Assembly: GCA_963803015.1 (NCBI GenBank)
Contig: CAWDKV010000003.1
Coordinates: forward strand, 558,001 to 622,000
Source: Berkiella sp963803015
GTDB taxonomy: Bacteria; Pseudomonadota; Gammaproteobacteria; Berkiellales; Berkiellaceae
Length of the DNA stretch: 64,000 nucleotides
Direction of reading: 5' to 3'
In this document: piece by piece, positions 29,669 through 40,291 of the stretch
Position numbering within the stretch: position 1 is the first letter of the stretch
Layout of the letters: each line of letters begins with the position of its first letter
Notes under the pieces: generated by a model
Seen by the model: the letters and a program-made list of their open reading frames with translations, nothing else
What the model was told of the DNA's origin: nothing
Database searches by the model: none
Translations under genes and position numbers: made by a program

Positions 29669-30415
29669 ATGAGTACGACATGGTGGCATGATTTTTTTGA
29701 TGAAACCTTTGCAGATTTAATTCTAGAGAGAGAGCTTAAAGAATTAGAAAAGACAACGCAATTTTTGATCGATACCTTGTCACTAAAACGCAATAATATT
29801 GTCTTTGATCAATGTTGTGGCACAGGTAATATTGCTAATGCTTTGGCGCAAAAAGGGATGCAGGTGATTGGGGTTGATCAATCTGAGGTTTATATTAATC
29901 GCGCTAAATTACAAAACAATCAGAAAATAACAGATTGCTCTTATACTGTTGGCGATGCTAGAACGTTTGTGCCAAGTGTCTTGTGTGATGCGGCTTATAA
30001 TTGGTATACAAGTTTTGGATACTCAGATAATGATGCTGAGAATATCAAGATGCTGCAATCCGTTAGTAAGGCTTTAAAGCCAGGGGCTAGATTTATTTTG
30101 GATTACACCAACCCTTTTTATATTCTGCAAAATTTCAACGATTCACAAGTGATAAGAAAAAAAATAAATGGATCGGATTTAGTCGTGTTAAAAGAAGCCA
30201 GCATCGATGTAATGCGTAATATGTTTATATCGAAGTGGAGTACACTTTTTCCAGATGGCAAAGTAAACTCTAAAGAGGGGGAGTCGAGAATATATTTCCC
30301 CCGAGACTTAACAGAAATGTTTAAGATGAGCCAATTTGAGAATATTTATTTCTTAGGATCTTATAGAAGGGGCACCGTTTACAAAAGATTCGCCGCGTTG
30401 CATAGTGGTTGCTGA
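29669..30415 (+). CDS. Class I SAM-dependent methyltransferase
   Basis: 248 residues. Motif I FDQCCGTGNIANAL (near residue 47) and the acidic residue of VIGVDQSE (near 68) define the SAM-binding fold; ARFILDYTNPF (near 140) is the strand-5 region. The C-terminal part has no metal-binding cluster. Substrate unknown, probably a small molecule of the same operon. ATG 29669 has GAGAGGA upstream. Eight bases separate its stop from the next start. Confidence 0.88.
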   Translation: MSTTWWHDFFDETFADLILERELKELEKTTQFLIDTLSLKRNNIVFDQCCGTGNIANALAQKGMQVIGVDQSEVYINRAKLQNNQKITDCSYTVGDARTFVPSVLCDAAYNWYTSFGYSDNDAENIKMLQSVSKALKPGARFILDYTNPFYILQNFNDSQVIRKKINGSDLVVLKEASIDVMRNMFISKWSTLFPDGKVNSKEGESRIYFPRDLTEMFKMSQFENIYFLGSYRRGTVYKRFAALHSGC

Positions 30416-30423
30416 TAAACGCA

Positions 30424-33314
30424 ATGAATGAGTTTATTCACCAATTTATTAAAATCGTGAAAGCTTATCCAGAGCATATCGCTATTTTGGAAGATGGTAA
30501 AAAAGGAATTACTTACTATACTCTTTTTCGCAAAGCCTTACTTTTATCACACCGTTTGAAAAACCTCATTTTTTCGCAAAGCTTAGTCGCTATTTCACAG
30601 CCAAAATCCATCGATACCATTGTATCTATGCTGGCAGTTTGGATCTGTGGTGGTGCATTTGTGCCGCTTGACCCTTCTCTACCAGATGAGCGCAAAAACA
30701 ATATATTACAGCAAGCCAAGCCGAATATTATTCTAGGAGAAAAAGGGAGTATTCGTTATTATGAACGACAAAATCGTTGCCCTGAAAAATTGGCCTATAT
30801 CATTTTTACTTCAGGCAGTTCAGGCTCGCCTAAAGGCGTCATGGTACCTCATGAGGGGGTTGTAAATTTTATAGAAGAGCAGATAAAAGTATTTCAATTT
30901 AGCGCCACGAGTCGTTCTCTTTGGTACCTTTCATTCAATTTTGATGCTTCAATTTCAGATATAGGTACCGCATTATTATCGGGTGCTACATTATGTATTG
31001 AAACAGATAATCAACTTATAACAGCAGCAGCGTTGCCTAAACTAATAGCCTCTCGTGGCTTAACCCATATCGATATTCCACCATCACTGTTGACAATTAT
31101 TGATCCCCTCACCATTCCCAAAACGCTGCAAACTATTATTATTGGCGGAGAGGTGTGTCCAAAAGAATTTGTACGTAAATGGTCTCGTTATTTTCGTCTG
31201 GTCAATGTTTATGGACCCACAGAAGGCACCGTTTGTACCAGCATGAAAGTGTGTGATGAGAGTTGGGAAAAACCCAACATCGGAAAGCCGATTAAAAACC
31301 TATCCTATCAACTGTGTGATAGTCTTTTGCTTCCTGTGAAACGGGGGAGCCCGGAGAGTTATTGATAGCAGGAAAAGGATTAAGTTTAGGTTACGTTAAC
31401 AATGTTACTCTGACAGCTGAGAAATTTATAGATCACAACGGACAAAGAATCTATCGGACTGGAGATCTGGTCTATCAAAAAGCAAACGGAGATTATATTT
31501 TTATTGGTAGAGTAGATAGGCAAATCAAAGTGAATGGTCAGTTGGTGGCGCCCGAAGAAATAGAATTAAAGCTATTGGAGATGGCATCAGTTGAAAAAGC
31601 AGCTATTGTCGCCATTGAAGAAAACCACAAACGAAAATTAATTGCTTTTGTGCAAACAACGAATATTGATCTCAAAGAGCAAGAAGTTATCGCTTTTTTA
31701 AAAAAGCATTTAGCTTGTTGGATGATCCCACATCAAGTGATAATTCTAGCAGAACTGCCCGTTACAACAAGCCATAAAATAGACTACCAAAATCTTGAAA
31801 CACAATATAGATTAAAAGAGAAAATATCTCATGACGCATCTTTATCGCTTGACTCCATAGAAAGCAAGCTGCAAATAATCTGGAAACATGTTTTGAAAAG
31901 ACAAACCTTTTGCAGCACAGAGGTGGATTTTTTTAGCGATTTAGGTGGCGACTCACTGGCTGCATTAGAGATGATTTTGCTTGCTGAAAAACAAGGTTTG
32001 CCTATTCCCATTGAATTGCTTCCTACTCATCGCACGATTGCTCTTTTAGCATCAAAGATTAAAATTGATTTTTCAATTCAAGAGATCCCTGCGCAATCCG
32101 CTGCTTGGTTACGAGCCAGCATGGGGGATATTCTCTTAGGAAAACCAAAAGCCTTTTTGCAAGTAATAAACCAACAAAACGATCATGACTCTATTTTATT
32201 AACTGGCGCAACCGGCTTTTTGGGGATTTATCTTTTAAAAGAGCTCTTAAAACAAACCACGCGTAAAATAGTTTGTTTAGTAAGAGCCAAAAGTGAAGTT
32301 GAAGCTTATGAGAGAATTTACCACGCAGCACAAAAAGTTCAAGTGCACTTTGACGAGAGCGAGCAAAGTCGTATTGTGCCCATTCTAGGCGATATTGCGC
32401 AATCTAAATTAGGCATGACACACGATAATTGGCAAATGCTTGCCAAGAGTGTTGGGGAAATCATGCATTGTGGTGCTGTCGTTCATATGCAAAAGGATTA
32501 TGCTGATTTAAAAGCAACCAATGCAGAGTGTTTGCAAGAAATTATCAGTTTCTCGCAAACGGTGAGAGAAAAGAAGATCCATTATATTTCTACACTTTCT
32601 GTATTTGTGAGCACAGATAAATTATCTGGGGTTTGTTATGAAGACGATGATTTAAAGTCTACGAAGAAGGTGTATGGCGGTTATGCCCAAAGTAAATGGG
32701 CGGCAGAATGTTATTTATGGGCATTAAAGAAGCAAGGGCTGCCAATTAATATCTTCAGATTAGGATTAATAACAGGGAATAGTCAAACAGGCGTGTGTGC
32801 AACAAGCGACTTTTTGCAGTTGTTCATGCAAGGGCTCATTTCTTTAGGTTGCTATCCAGAAGGGGATTGGTCTCATCTTGAAATGGATGTCACACCTGTA
32901 GACTTTGCGGCAAGAGCCATTGTTCATATCGCTAATCAAGCACAAACTAACTGTTTTCATATTGCTAATGCTTCAAGGTTTTCGCTTGCGCAGATTATTG
33001 AAGTCTTAAGTGGTCATCCTTTTTCTTTAAGAAAAATCACGAATGGGGCGTGGCGTCATTTGTTTTCAGCGCTTCAAGCAAGCGATCCTAAACAAGCCAT
33101 AGTATATATGTCCCTTTGTAGAGCGATGAAAGAGAAGGATTTTTTTACAAGATATCGCACAATGGATCTATTTCAATCTACAGATTTTATATTTGACAGA
33201 AAGAATACGCTTCAATCATTAGAGCAGACTGATATCATTTGTCCTCAAGCAAATGGGCAATTATTGAAACTATATTTGGAAAAAATGACAAAATGCGCAC
33301 AGGTCTTATCTTAG
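30424..33314 (+). pseudogene. NRPS-like adenylation - carrier - thioester reductase protein, frame broken at 31343-31347
   Basis: Two abutting frames (30424-31365 and 31362-33314) together make one about 960-residue protein. The adenylation domain has FTSGSSGSPKGVMVPHEG, VYGPTEGT and, after the break, YRTGDLVY and GRVDRQIKVNGQ. The carrier domain has LGGDSLAAL (phosphopantetheine serine near 31953). The reductase domain has TGATGFLG and the YAQSKWAAE catalytic Y-x3-K. The first frame ends in RGSPESY-stop where RGEPGELLIAGKG is expected: six G are needed and five are present. The product would activate an amino or carboxylic acid and release it as aldehyde or alcohol. Whether the break is real, phase-variable or a sequencing error cannot be told here. 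Confidence 0.85.
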
Positions 33315-34276
33315 GAAAGTTTATGCCTTTTCATAAAGGACATAAACTCTTAATGCAATTTGCATTACAATTTGTCGATAAATTGTATGTTGTCATTGAT
33401 AAAGTGGAAAACGAATTTATTTCCGGGGAAATGAAAAAGCGTTGGATCATAGAAACCTTTCCTCAAGCCAATGTGATATCTCTTGCAACGGTCATGCCAC
33501 AAACGCCTGCAGAGCATCCTCATTTTTGGGAGCATTGGAAAGAAGTACTGATAACGACATTGCCACAAAGTCCAGATTTTCTTTTTGCTTCTGAGGCCTA
33601 TGGTATTCAATTGGCAAACGTTTTAGGTGCACAGTTTATTCCTTTTGATCAAAAGAGATCCTGTTGTTCGGTAAGTGCTACTGATATAAGAGCTGACTTA
33701 TTGGGAAAGTGGGAGCATCTTGCTCAAGCGACTAGAAAAGATTTTTTACTTAAAATATGCCTCTTCGGACCAGAATCTACCGGTAAAACTACTTTGGCAA
33801 CGGAGCTTGCAGCACATTATCAAACTGTTTATGTGCCAGAATACGCAAGATCTTTTATTGAAACCACAGGGCAGATAAACAAGGAAGATATGCTGACTAT
33901 AGCGAAAGGCCAGATAGCCCTAGAAAAGATATTGTCCGAAAAAGCTAATAGACTCTTATTTTGTGACACCGATCCCTTGTTAACTTCACTATGGCATCAA
34001 TGGTTATTTAGAGAAAATTCGCAAGAGATAGAAGATTTAGCACTTGAGCAACATTATGATTTGTATTTGTTAATGGATGCTGATTTAGAATGGATGCCAG
34101 ATCCGGTGCGCTACTTTCCGGAAAAGGGTGAAGAATGCGTACAAGCCTGTGAGAGCATTTTGCAACAGCATAAAAAAAACTATGCAATCATCACTGGCAA
34201 AGGATCTCTTCGCTTGCAGAATGCGATTTTAGTTGTTGATGAAATTGTTAAACAATTTTTTAACAAGTGGAAATAG
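33293..34276 (+). CDS. nadR: NadR-type NMN adenylyltransferase / P-loop nucleoside kinase
   Basis: 327 residues from ATG 33293, overlapping the reductase gene by 22 bases. The N-terminal nucleotidyltransferase domain has GKFMPFHKGHKLL (H-x-G-H) and a C-terminal S-x-T-x-IR-type motif (SVSATDIRADL). The kinase domain has Walker A GPESTGKTTLATELA near residue 163 and VPEYARSFIE. NadR makes NAD from nicotinamide riboside through NMN. No helix-turn-helix regulator domain is present, unlike enterobacterial NadR. Its placement as last gene of a biosynthetic operon is unusual and suggests adenylylation of a pathway product or cofactor supply. Confidence 0.88.
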   Translation: MRTGLILGKFMPFHKGHKLLMQFALQFVDKLYVVIDKVENEFISGEMKKRWIIETFPQANVISLATVMPQTPAEHPHFWEHWKEVLITTLPQSPDFLFASEAYGIQLANVLGAQFIPFDQKRSCCSVSATDIRADLLGKWEHLAQATRKDFLLKICLFGPESTGKTTLATELAAHYQTVYVPEYARSFIETTGQINKEDMLTIAKGQIALEKILSEKANRLLFCDTDPLLTSLWHQWLFRENSQEIEDLALEQHYDLYLLMDADLEWMPDPVRYFPEKGEECVQACESILQQHKKNYAIITGKGSLRLQNAILVVDEIVKQFFNKWK

Positions 34277-34304
34277 CGCAAAGGCAAAAAAACACTAATC
34301 AAAT

Positions 34305-37300
34305 TCATTGCCCTTTACTTGTGCCAGGTTTTTTTGGTGTTCTACTTTCTGATCCAGAAGAAGCGGGGCCGCTTTGAGATGCGGGCGCCGCTGCTGCAGC
34401 TGCTGCAGAAATTTCTCCACGATAAAGAGGTACAATTCTAGAGGCATGTGAAGCTGACATTGCTGCGGATACAGGAGGTTTGTCACTCGTTAACAGCAGG
34501 CTTTGCACCACTTGAGGTAAGGCAACGTCTCGTACTTTGTTTGGATTAGTATAAACATCACTCATACTGACGCTGCCAAGAGCAGCTGTGGAAGTAGCCG
34601 CAATATCCTCTTCCGCTACATAGTGCCCATTTTTAAAATACATTCCAATATCATATTTTGCCCATAGCGCATCAGCATCTGAAGGATTCACTAATGCACA
34701 TTTTTCTCCCAAATTAGCAAGTTTAACAGCGAGAAATTTGACATCCCCATCAAATTTTTGGGTATTCCTAACAGAGGCACTCCCGGAGTCCGCAAATTTT
34801 TTCTTCGCTTTATCTAATTCTTGAGCTGCAAAGGGAAAGACGGGGTTGATTAAAACATTAGTAAATTTATCTTTATAGGCATCTTGCGATAACAATTCCA
34901 TTAAAGATTCATAATAGAGATTCGCAACTTGGCTTTTCTTGTTATCTGGCCAAGAGTTTGGCAAAAATGCACCTAAACCAATGGCGGGGATAACTAAATG
35001 ATTGCAACCTTGCGTGACAGCTGAGTCCAGTACACCTTGCCACATATTGGTAATTAGTAATTTTGCGAGAGTTTCGTTACCTTCCAAAACAAGCCCACTA
35101 TTAGCAAAATTAAGTCCCGCTGTCGATAATAATACGTTCGGCATAGCAGTATCTAAATTGAGACCGTCTCTTATTTTGTTTCTAGCCTCTCCACCCACAT
35201 TTTGTTCTTCAACCAAAAAATGAATTTTCTGAGAATGACAAATATTGGATGATAAGTCCATTAAACGAATATTGGCAGCTCTTTCAAATTGCTCTGCGGA
35301 TTGAAAGCCTAAAGTTGCAAAGTCACGTTTCCAATTTTCAAATTTTCCCCCCAATATTTCTTTTAGTGTTCTTTTGTCTTGAGCTTTTATTTCACTTCTT
35401 AACTCATTTTGAATTCTTAAAAATAGTTTGGCAGGTAGTAAGTTACTGCTCGTCACAATTCGTGCGGAATCAGCAAGTTCTGCGAGTTTTGCTCTGGTGC
35501 CCGTTATGGTGCCACTACCGAAAACTGCTTTTGTCTTATTGTCTTGCGTTGATATTGCTATTGAGCCGGTTTGACTATTTAAGGGTGTTTGAAGTCGTGT
35601 CACGTTTGCTGTAGCCCAATCTGGGGTAGGATTCAATTGTTGTAGAAGTTGTTTCGCAAGATAAGCTTGCATGCCCTCACTCCCTATGCCGCCAACCAAC
35701 GCGCCATTGATCCCTTTGTATTTGGCAAATCTTCCCACTGCGGGTATTGCTACAGGTGCAGCGGACCTAAGAGCGGTTGTTGGTGCCGGCGCACTGACTG
35801 CCGCTTGCTTTGCTATTTGTCTGTCACTTTCGGAAATTTGTCGCACTGCTCTTTGCAACTTACTAGGAACAACTGGTGATGCTGGCCATGTGCTGGCACT
35901 CGGTGGCAGTGGTGGTTTACCTAAACCAAGCGCCTCAGGAGAAGGTAGTTTTTCACTGCTTGGCATGACAGGTGCGGATGCTATTGTTGATACAGAAGTC
36001 GACGCAGCGGCTGCAGCTGCTGCGGAAGAAGAAATTGTTTGCCCAAGATGCAGTACATTATCTCTGCGAATAATTTTTTCGATAGGGGAGTTGGGTAAAC
36101 TATTGATTAGGCTTCTAATTTCTTCATCATTCATTTTGCCGCTGATGCGAGATTGGCCGCCGATATTCTCCTTTTTGTAAAAAACAGGGATGCCATTTTC
36201 TAGTTCGATATGCCACCCTTTTCTTGTGGCTTGATCGGTATAGGCTAAAGCAAAATTATTCGTGCTAAATCTAATCCCTACTTCCCATTTGTTATCCCCT
36301 TGGGTAAAAATGGTTGACCAATCCCCTTTATTTGCCAATTTTTGATGATTAATTTTATAACCACCTAATAAGAAGTCGGAAATATATTCATAGTCATGCG
36401 CTAGTAATCTCGGCGAATCCGTAGGAGAACTTCCCGCTGAAGAAGCAGGGGAGCTTCCAGCCGAGGAAAGAGGGGATGCCGCAGCCGCTGCTGAAACCGG
36501 GGGTCTTATTTCGATGGTTAAATCTGGATTAATTTTTCGAAGTTGTTTGGCAATGGTTTGTTTTTGATCTGTATCTAAGTGATCCATTTCTGCTAAAGCT
36601 TTTGCCACTTGCTCAGCCAAAGATTTTTTATAATTATTATCTATCTTTCTATCATTACGAACTATGTCTACTAATGTTGTTAAATAATTGAAACCTAATA
36701 ACTTTAATTGTGAAACGTCGCCCGACATAATTTTCGTTGAAGACATATTTTTATATTCGTTTTCATCAGCGGATTCGAATGCATGGAATTCACTTTTGGC
36801 ATTAGTTATTTTTGTTTTAAGATTTGCACGTTGAACTTCATCTACCGCCCCGGCATGTCCTTCACCGCGGCCAAAGCAAATAAAATTCATTTTGCCAGCG
36901 CCTTCTGGCCCTTTGTAAGCAGGACTAGTCCAGATCTCTAGACAACCTTTCGCTAAATCTTCTCCTGTTACATAAACACAAGTTGTGCCAGGAGATTTCT
37001 TTTGAATTTTAGTAGCAAATGCAGCCATCACGTCCCAATGTTCTGTGTAAGGATGAGGAGGTGTGTTGGCAATTTTTCCTTTGCTCTCATCTGTATCCAC
37101 TACATCACGTTGCCGAAATTCAGGGTTATCCTTTAACATGGCTTCCCATAATTTGTTGCGTTGTTCTGAATTGAGTAGAGGTCTAGGATAGGTTGCCTCT
37201 GCAATTTTAACACCTGGAAATCTTCCTTCTCGTTTTTTTGTTTCTAAATAACTATCTTGAGAAGGGGATGCGTGTATTTCCACTTCGAAGCCTTGCGCCT

Positions 37301-37409
37301 CAAAATAAGCTTTCGCTTCTTGCAACATGACAAGATGCCCAGGATGCGGAGGGTTATGCCCGCCAGTTGTTAATAGTGCCATTTTTCTTTTTGGACCTGT
37401 TGCTTTCAT
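34305..37409 (-). CDS. Multidomain protein: nucleotidyltransferase-like N-terminus, Ala/Ser linkers, macro-like C-terminal region
   Basis: 1034 residues, ATG preceded by GAGGTGA. Residues 1-230 carry TTGGHNPPHPGH (15-25), the H-x-G-H nucleotide-binding motif of NMN/nicotinate adenylyltransferases. Residues about 300-330 and 470-560 are Ser/Ala/Pro low-complexity linkers with alanine runs. A region near 800 (NHLVIPAIGLGAFLP, then VANLYYESLMELL) resembles the strand-loop-helix end of macrodomains, which bind ADP-ribose. No signal peptide. Secretion as an effector acting on NAD or ADP-ribosylated targets is an inference. It converges on nadR with only 28 bases between stops. Confidence 0.6.
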   Translation of the reverse strand: MKATGPKRKMALLTTGGHNPPHPGHLVMLQEAKAYFEAQGFEVEIHASPSQDSYLETKKREGRFPGVKIAEATYPRPLLNSEQRNKLWEAMLKDNPEFRQRDVVDTDESKGKIANTPPHPYTEHWDVMAAFATKIQKKSPGTTCVYVTGEDLAKGCLEIWTSPAYKGPEGAGKMNFICFGRGEGHAGAVDEVQRANLKTKITNAKSEFHAFESADENEYKNMSSTKIMSGDVSQLKLLGFNYLTTLVDIVRNDRKIDNNYKKSLAEQVAKALAEMDHLDTDQKQTIAKQLRKINPDLTIEIRPPVSAAAAASPLSSAGSSPASSAGSSPTDSPRLLAHDYEYISDFLLGGYKINHQKLANKGDWSTIFTQGDNKWEVGIRFSTNNFALAYTDQATRKGWHIELENGIPVFYKKENIGGQSRISGKMNDEEIRSLINSLPNSPIEKIIRRDNVLHLGQTISSSAAAAAAASTSVSTIASAPVMPSSEKLPSPEALGLGKPPLPPSASTWPASPVVPSKLQRAVRQISESDRQIAKQAAVSAPAPTTALRSAAPVAIPAVGRFAKYKGINGALVGGIGSEGMQAYLAKQLLQQLNPTPDWATANVTRLQTPLNSQTGSIAISTQDNKTKAVFGSGTITGTRAKLAELADSARIVTSSNLLPAKLFLRIQNELRSEIKAQDKRTLKEILGGKFENWKRDFATLGFQSAEQFERAANIRLMDLSSNICHSQKIHFLVEEQNVGGEARNKIRDGLNLDTAMPNVLLSTAGLNFANSGLVLEGNETLAKLLITNMWQGVLDSAVTQGCNHLVIPAIGLGAFLPNSWPDNKKSQVANLYYESLMELLSQDAYKDKFTNVLINPVFPFAAQELDKAKKKFADSGSASVRNTQKFDGDVKFLAVKLANLGEKCALVNPSDADALWAKYDIGMYFKNGHYVAEEDIAATSTAALGSVSMSDVYTNPNKVRDVALPQVVQSLLLTSDKPPVSAAMSASHASRIVPLYRGEISAAAAAAAPASQSGPASSGSESRTPKKPGTSKGQ

Positions 37410-37575
37410 GATTCACCTCATACTCTTTTAAATTTAAACCTGTACTGCAGCGATTAAAATGCTCTCCAGAATATGCACGCTTCAGGCTTGCCATATATAT
37501 TATGATAAGCTTGCTTCATGAGCAGTTCAAGTCTAATTCTTGAGCTATTTTTAAATTCAGTGATGAGGGAAGGTA

Positions 37576-40203
37576 TTAGGGGTTTAGTTTCTCCTTAAAT
37601 ACAAATCGAGTATAAAAGTAACTTAATCCAAGTAGACTTAAGCCTAATCCTAAGAAAGAAAGTACACGATATAATCCTTCTAGAGTAGCGGCATCAAATA
37701 AAAATACTTTGGCTACGGTGATAACCATCACGCCAAGGGAAGAAAAGCGCAGCAGTTTATCTTTTTTAATAATGCCAGCAATCAACAATCCTATGCCAAG
37801 CAATAACCAAGCAACGGAATAAGCGTAAATTTCAGCGTTATTCGTGATGCCTTGGTCAAGATATTCTCCATGGAATAAGAAGCGCACGTTCATATTTATA
37901 AGCGTAAAGGCCATGATTAACATGAGCCCTTTGCAGTATTTAACCCAGGATTTTTTTCCTACACGTATTAGTTCATCACTTGCATATTTTGTCCAAATGA
38001 TGGGGAGCCCAAAAGGAAGTAATAAACTGTTAAATAAAAACACACCTAGTATTTTTTGATTATTGAAAAGAGGGTTATGAATGAGTAGATCAAAATAGGT
38101 TAAACGAAAGAGCGCAATACTAAGCAGTGCGATTGCACACCATGAAAAGGCAACTCTGCTAAAAAATCGGTTAACCCCAAAGCAACTCAAGGCGACAAGG
38201 AAAAGCATATTTGTAATGACACCACGTTCTAAAAGATGCGCTTTGGTATGCAAGAAAGTAAGAGCGCCCTGATGAAATGCTGCGCGTATTAGGTAGTATC
38301 CCATCAAGGTTATTAATGCGACACCTGCCATTTCAAAAGAACGAACTAAATAATCGTCTTTTTGTTTTCTAAGGAAAAAACTCGATCCTAAGAAGAAAGC
38401 CCCGGGTAGCCCTAATTGGAAAAAGGGTGATGAAATGCTAGAAAGTGTGTTGAAAGGATGTTCTAGATCAAGATTAAATAGGCTCTGAGTAATGATTTCC
38501 AACAATCTAACTATCTCGGGCAGTTGCAAAAATAAAAAGACTAGTCCTAAACCAAGGGTAATAGAGCGTAAGACTTTGATTGTAGTTCTGGTATTAATCC
38601 AAGCGACAGCTAACATTTGCGCAGCAATCGCAATCGGTAGAAATTGTTGATTTATTTCAATGGTCATAGCAAGAGAGAAAAAGGCGGTCGAAGTCAAACA
38701 AGTAATCGCTAAAAGCGCTTCTTTGTGCGGATGTTCTTTAAAACGTTGTTGAATTTTGAGAGCGGTATAGACAGCCATGATTGAGAAAGCAAAAGCGGTC
38801 ATTCCCCATAGAAACGGAATGCCAGCAAATAGCGCTTTGTTGTGTAACTTGAAATAAGCAATAAGGTAATAGCCAATACTGGTTGCACTGATAAGGCTAG
38901 CCCATAATATTGGCAAACGTGCTTGCCACATCAATAAATAGCCACTTCCAATGTAAAGGGTAGAGAATACAGCGAGGGTAATGGCATAGTGTCCATAATA
39001 AATAGAAGGATGCCATGCTAAGAACATCACCGCATTCACGGCAAGCGTTGCTAGTGGCACAAAGCCATATAGCTTTTCATTGAAGTAAGCGAGAATAATG
39101 CCACCAATAGCAAGCACAGCAAACAGGCACCATTGCATCAACCCAAAATCACCCAGACTTGAAACGTAACCCATTAAAATGATTGCACAACCTAGCCCAA
39201 TATAATTTAACAGAGTGAGTAAGCCATATTCTTCAGTGAGATTTGTTGTTACGGTTTCGTATTCTTTTTTAGAGAAGAAAATGAAAACACCACTGATAGC
39301 AAGTAGGAATATACTAAGACGGATCATATCAGCTGATAACCCACCTAACATGACAAATCCTACCCAGACAAAGCAAGCCAAGAGTGCGGGAATGGCAAGA
39401 TACCACCAACTTTGGCGTTTGATGATAAACATAAGCCCAAAGAAGACAATGAGTAGGTAGGTAAGCAAGATTGAACTTGAAGGCTCTGTTGCGCCAACCA
39501 AGGCGGGAGTGAGAAATCCGCCAATCAATCCTAATAAAGCAATGGGTGCGCCGTGCCGTAAAGAGAGAAAAATAGCAAGCCCAGTGGTTGCAGCCATGCC
39601 AGCAAAACTTAAAAAAGAAGGGATAAGTTGATAAAGACCTGTTGCTGCATAAAAAGTGGCATATAAAACAGCAATTCCGGCGCCGGATAAAGATTGTGGT
39701 ATGCGGATATTAGCAAAGCTAGATTTTTCACGAATATATTTCGCAGCAACAAGCAAAATGATGCCAAATAGACCGCCCAGACACACACGAATGGCAGGAC
39801 TTAAAAGCCCTTTCTCAATCGAATATTTCACCAGAAAGAAACCAGCTAAAGCTAAAGCAATGCCGCCAAACCAAATCGGAAGACGTGCCCCAAATTGCTT
39901 TTCTAAATTGAGGTTAAAAGAAGGTTGGGATGTTTCAGGTACGATGATGGGCTCGTTTTTGATCTTAATCCCTATTCTTGGAGGTAACGTTTCAGATAGT
40001 TGTTCTGTAGGAGTGACTATTGGTTGTGACTCTCTTATAGGAGAGGCATCAATTTTATTCTTCTCTATGATCTGATGTAACTGTCTTACTTTGTTCTGTA
40101 GTGATTGGATTTCTTCTCGTAGTCCTTTAATAGAGAAACAATTTACCCAGGGAACAATGAGTGATACTACAATAAATAAAGCTAAAAATGACAAAAACAC
40201 CAT
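37576..40203 (-). CDS. DUF2339 family polytopic membrane protein
   Basis: 875 residues. An N-terminal membrane segment (1-20) and a short coiled coil (EEIQSLQNKVRQLHQIIEK, 30-48) are followed by about 25 hydrophobic segments. The start of the membrane part, LEKQFGARLPIWFGGIALAL (near 100), is the hallmark of DUF2339. Function of the family is unknown. ATG 40203 has GAGG six bases upstream. It is divergent from the tetR gene, with 88 bases shared as promoter region. Confidence 0.88.
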   Translation of the reverse strand: MVFLSFLALFIVVSLIVPWVNCFSIKGLREEIQSLQNKVRQLHQIIEKNKIDASPIRESQPIVTPTEQLSETLPPRIGIKIKNEPIIVPETSQPSFNLNLEKQFGARLPIWFGGIALALAGFFLVKYSIEKGLLSPAIRVCLGGLFGIILLVAAKYIREKSSFANIRIPQSLSGAGIAVLYATFYAATGLYQLIPSFLSFAGMAATTGLAIFLSLRHGAPIALLGLIGGFLTPALVGATEPSSSILLTYLLIVFFGLMFIIKRQSWWYLAIPALLACFVWVGFVMLGGLSADMIRLSIFLLAISGVFIFFSKKEYETVTTNLTEEYGLLTLLNYIGLGCAIILMGYVSSLGDFGLMQWCLFAVLAIGGIILAYFNEKLYGFVPLATLAVNAVMFLAWHPSIYYGHYAITLAVFSTLYIGSGYLLMWQARLPILWASLISATSIGYYLIAYFKLHNKALFAGIPFLWGMTAFAFSIMAVYTALKIQQRFKEHPHKEALLAITCLTSTAFFSLAMTIEINQQFLPIAIAAQMLAVAWINTRTTIKVLRSITLGLGLVFLFLQLPEIVRLLEIITQSLFNLDLEHPFNTLSSISSPFFQLGLPGAFFLGSSFFLRKQKDDYLVRSFEMAGVALITLMGYYLIRAAFHQGALTFLHTKAHLLERGVITNMLFLVALSCFGVNRFFSRVAFSWCAIALLSIALFRLTYFDLLIHNPLFNNQKILGVFLFNSLLLPFGLPIIWTKYASDELIRVGKKSWVKYCKGLMLIMAFTLINMNVRFLFHGEYLDQGITNNAEIYAYSVAWLLLGIGLLIAGIIKKDKLLRFSSLGVMVITVAKVFLFDAATLEGLYRVLSFLGLGLSLLGLSYFYTRFVFKEKLNP

Positions 40204-40291
40204 AAAGCCTCACTAACGAATGGGTTGATTTTGAGAGCAGAATAGCAGATAATTGAACAATGTTCAATAAATGATTTTATAAGAAGGGGCC

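Noticed and set aside
34277..34304. Terminator between nadR and the convergent giant gene
   Set aside because: AAAGGCAA/TTGCCCTTT pairing is short, widely spaced and lacks a T tail.
20173..37409. Long antisense frames within the giant Ala-rich genes (for example 21329-21637 and 35671-36180, plus strand)
   Set aside because: They are Ala/Gly-rich shadows caused by the GC-rich alanine codons of the minus-strand genes.
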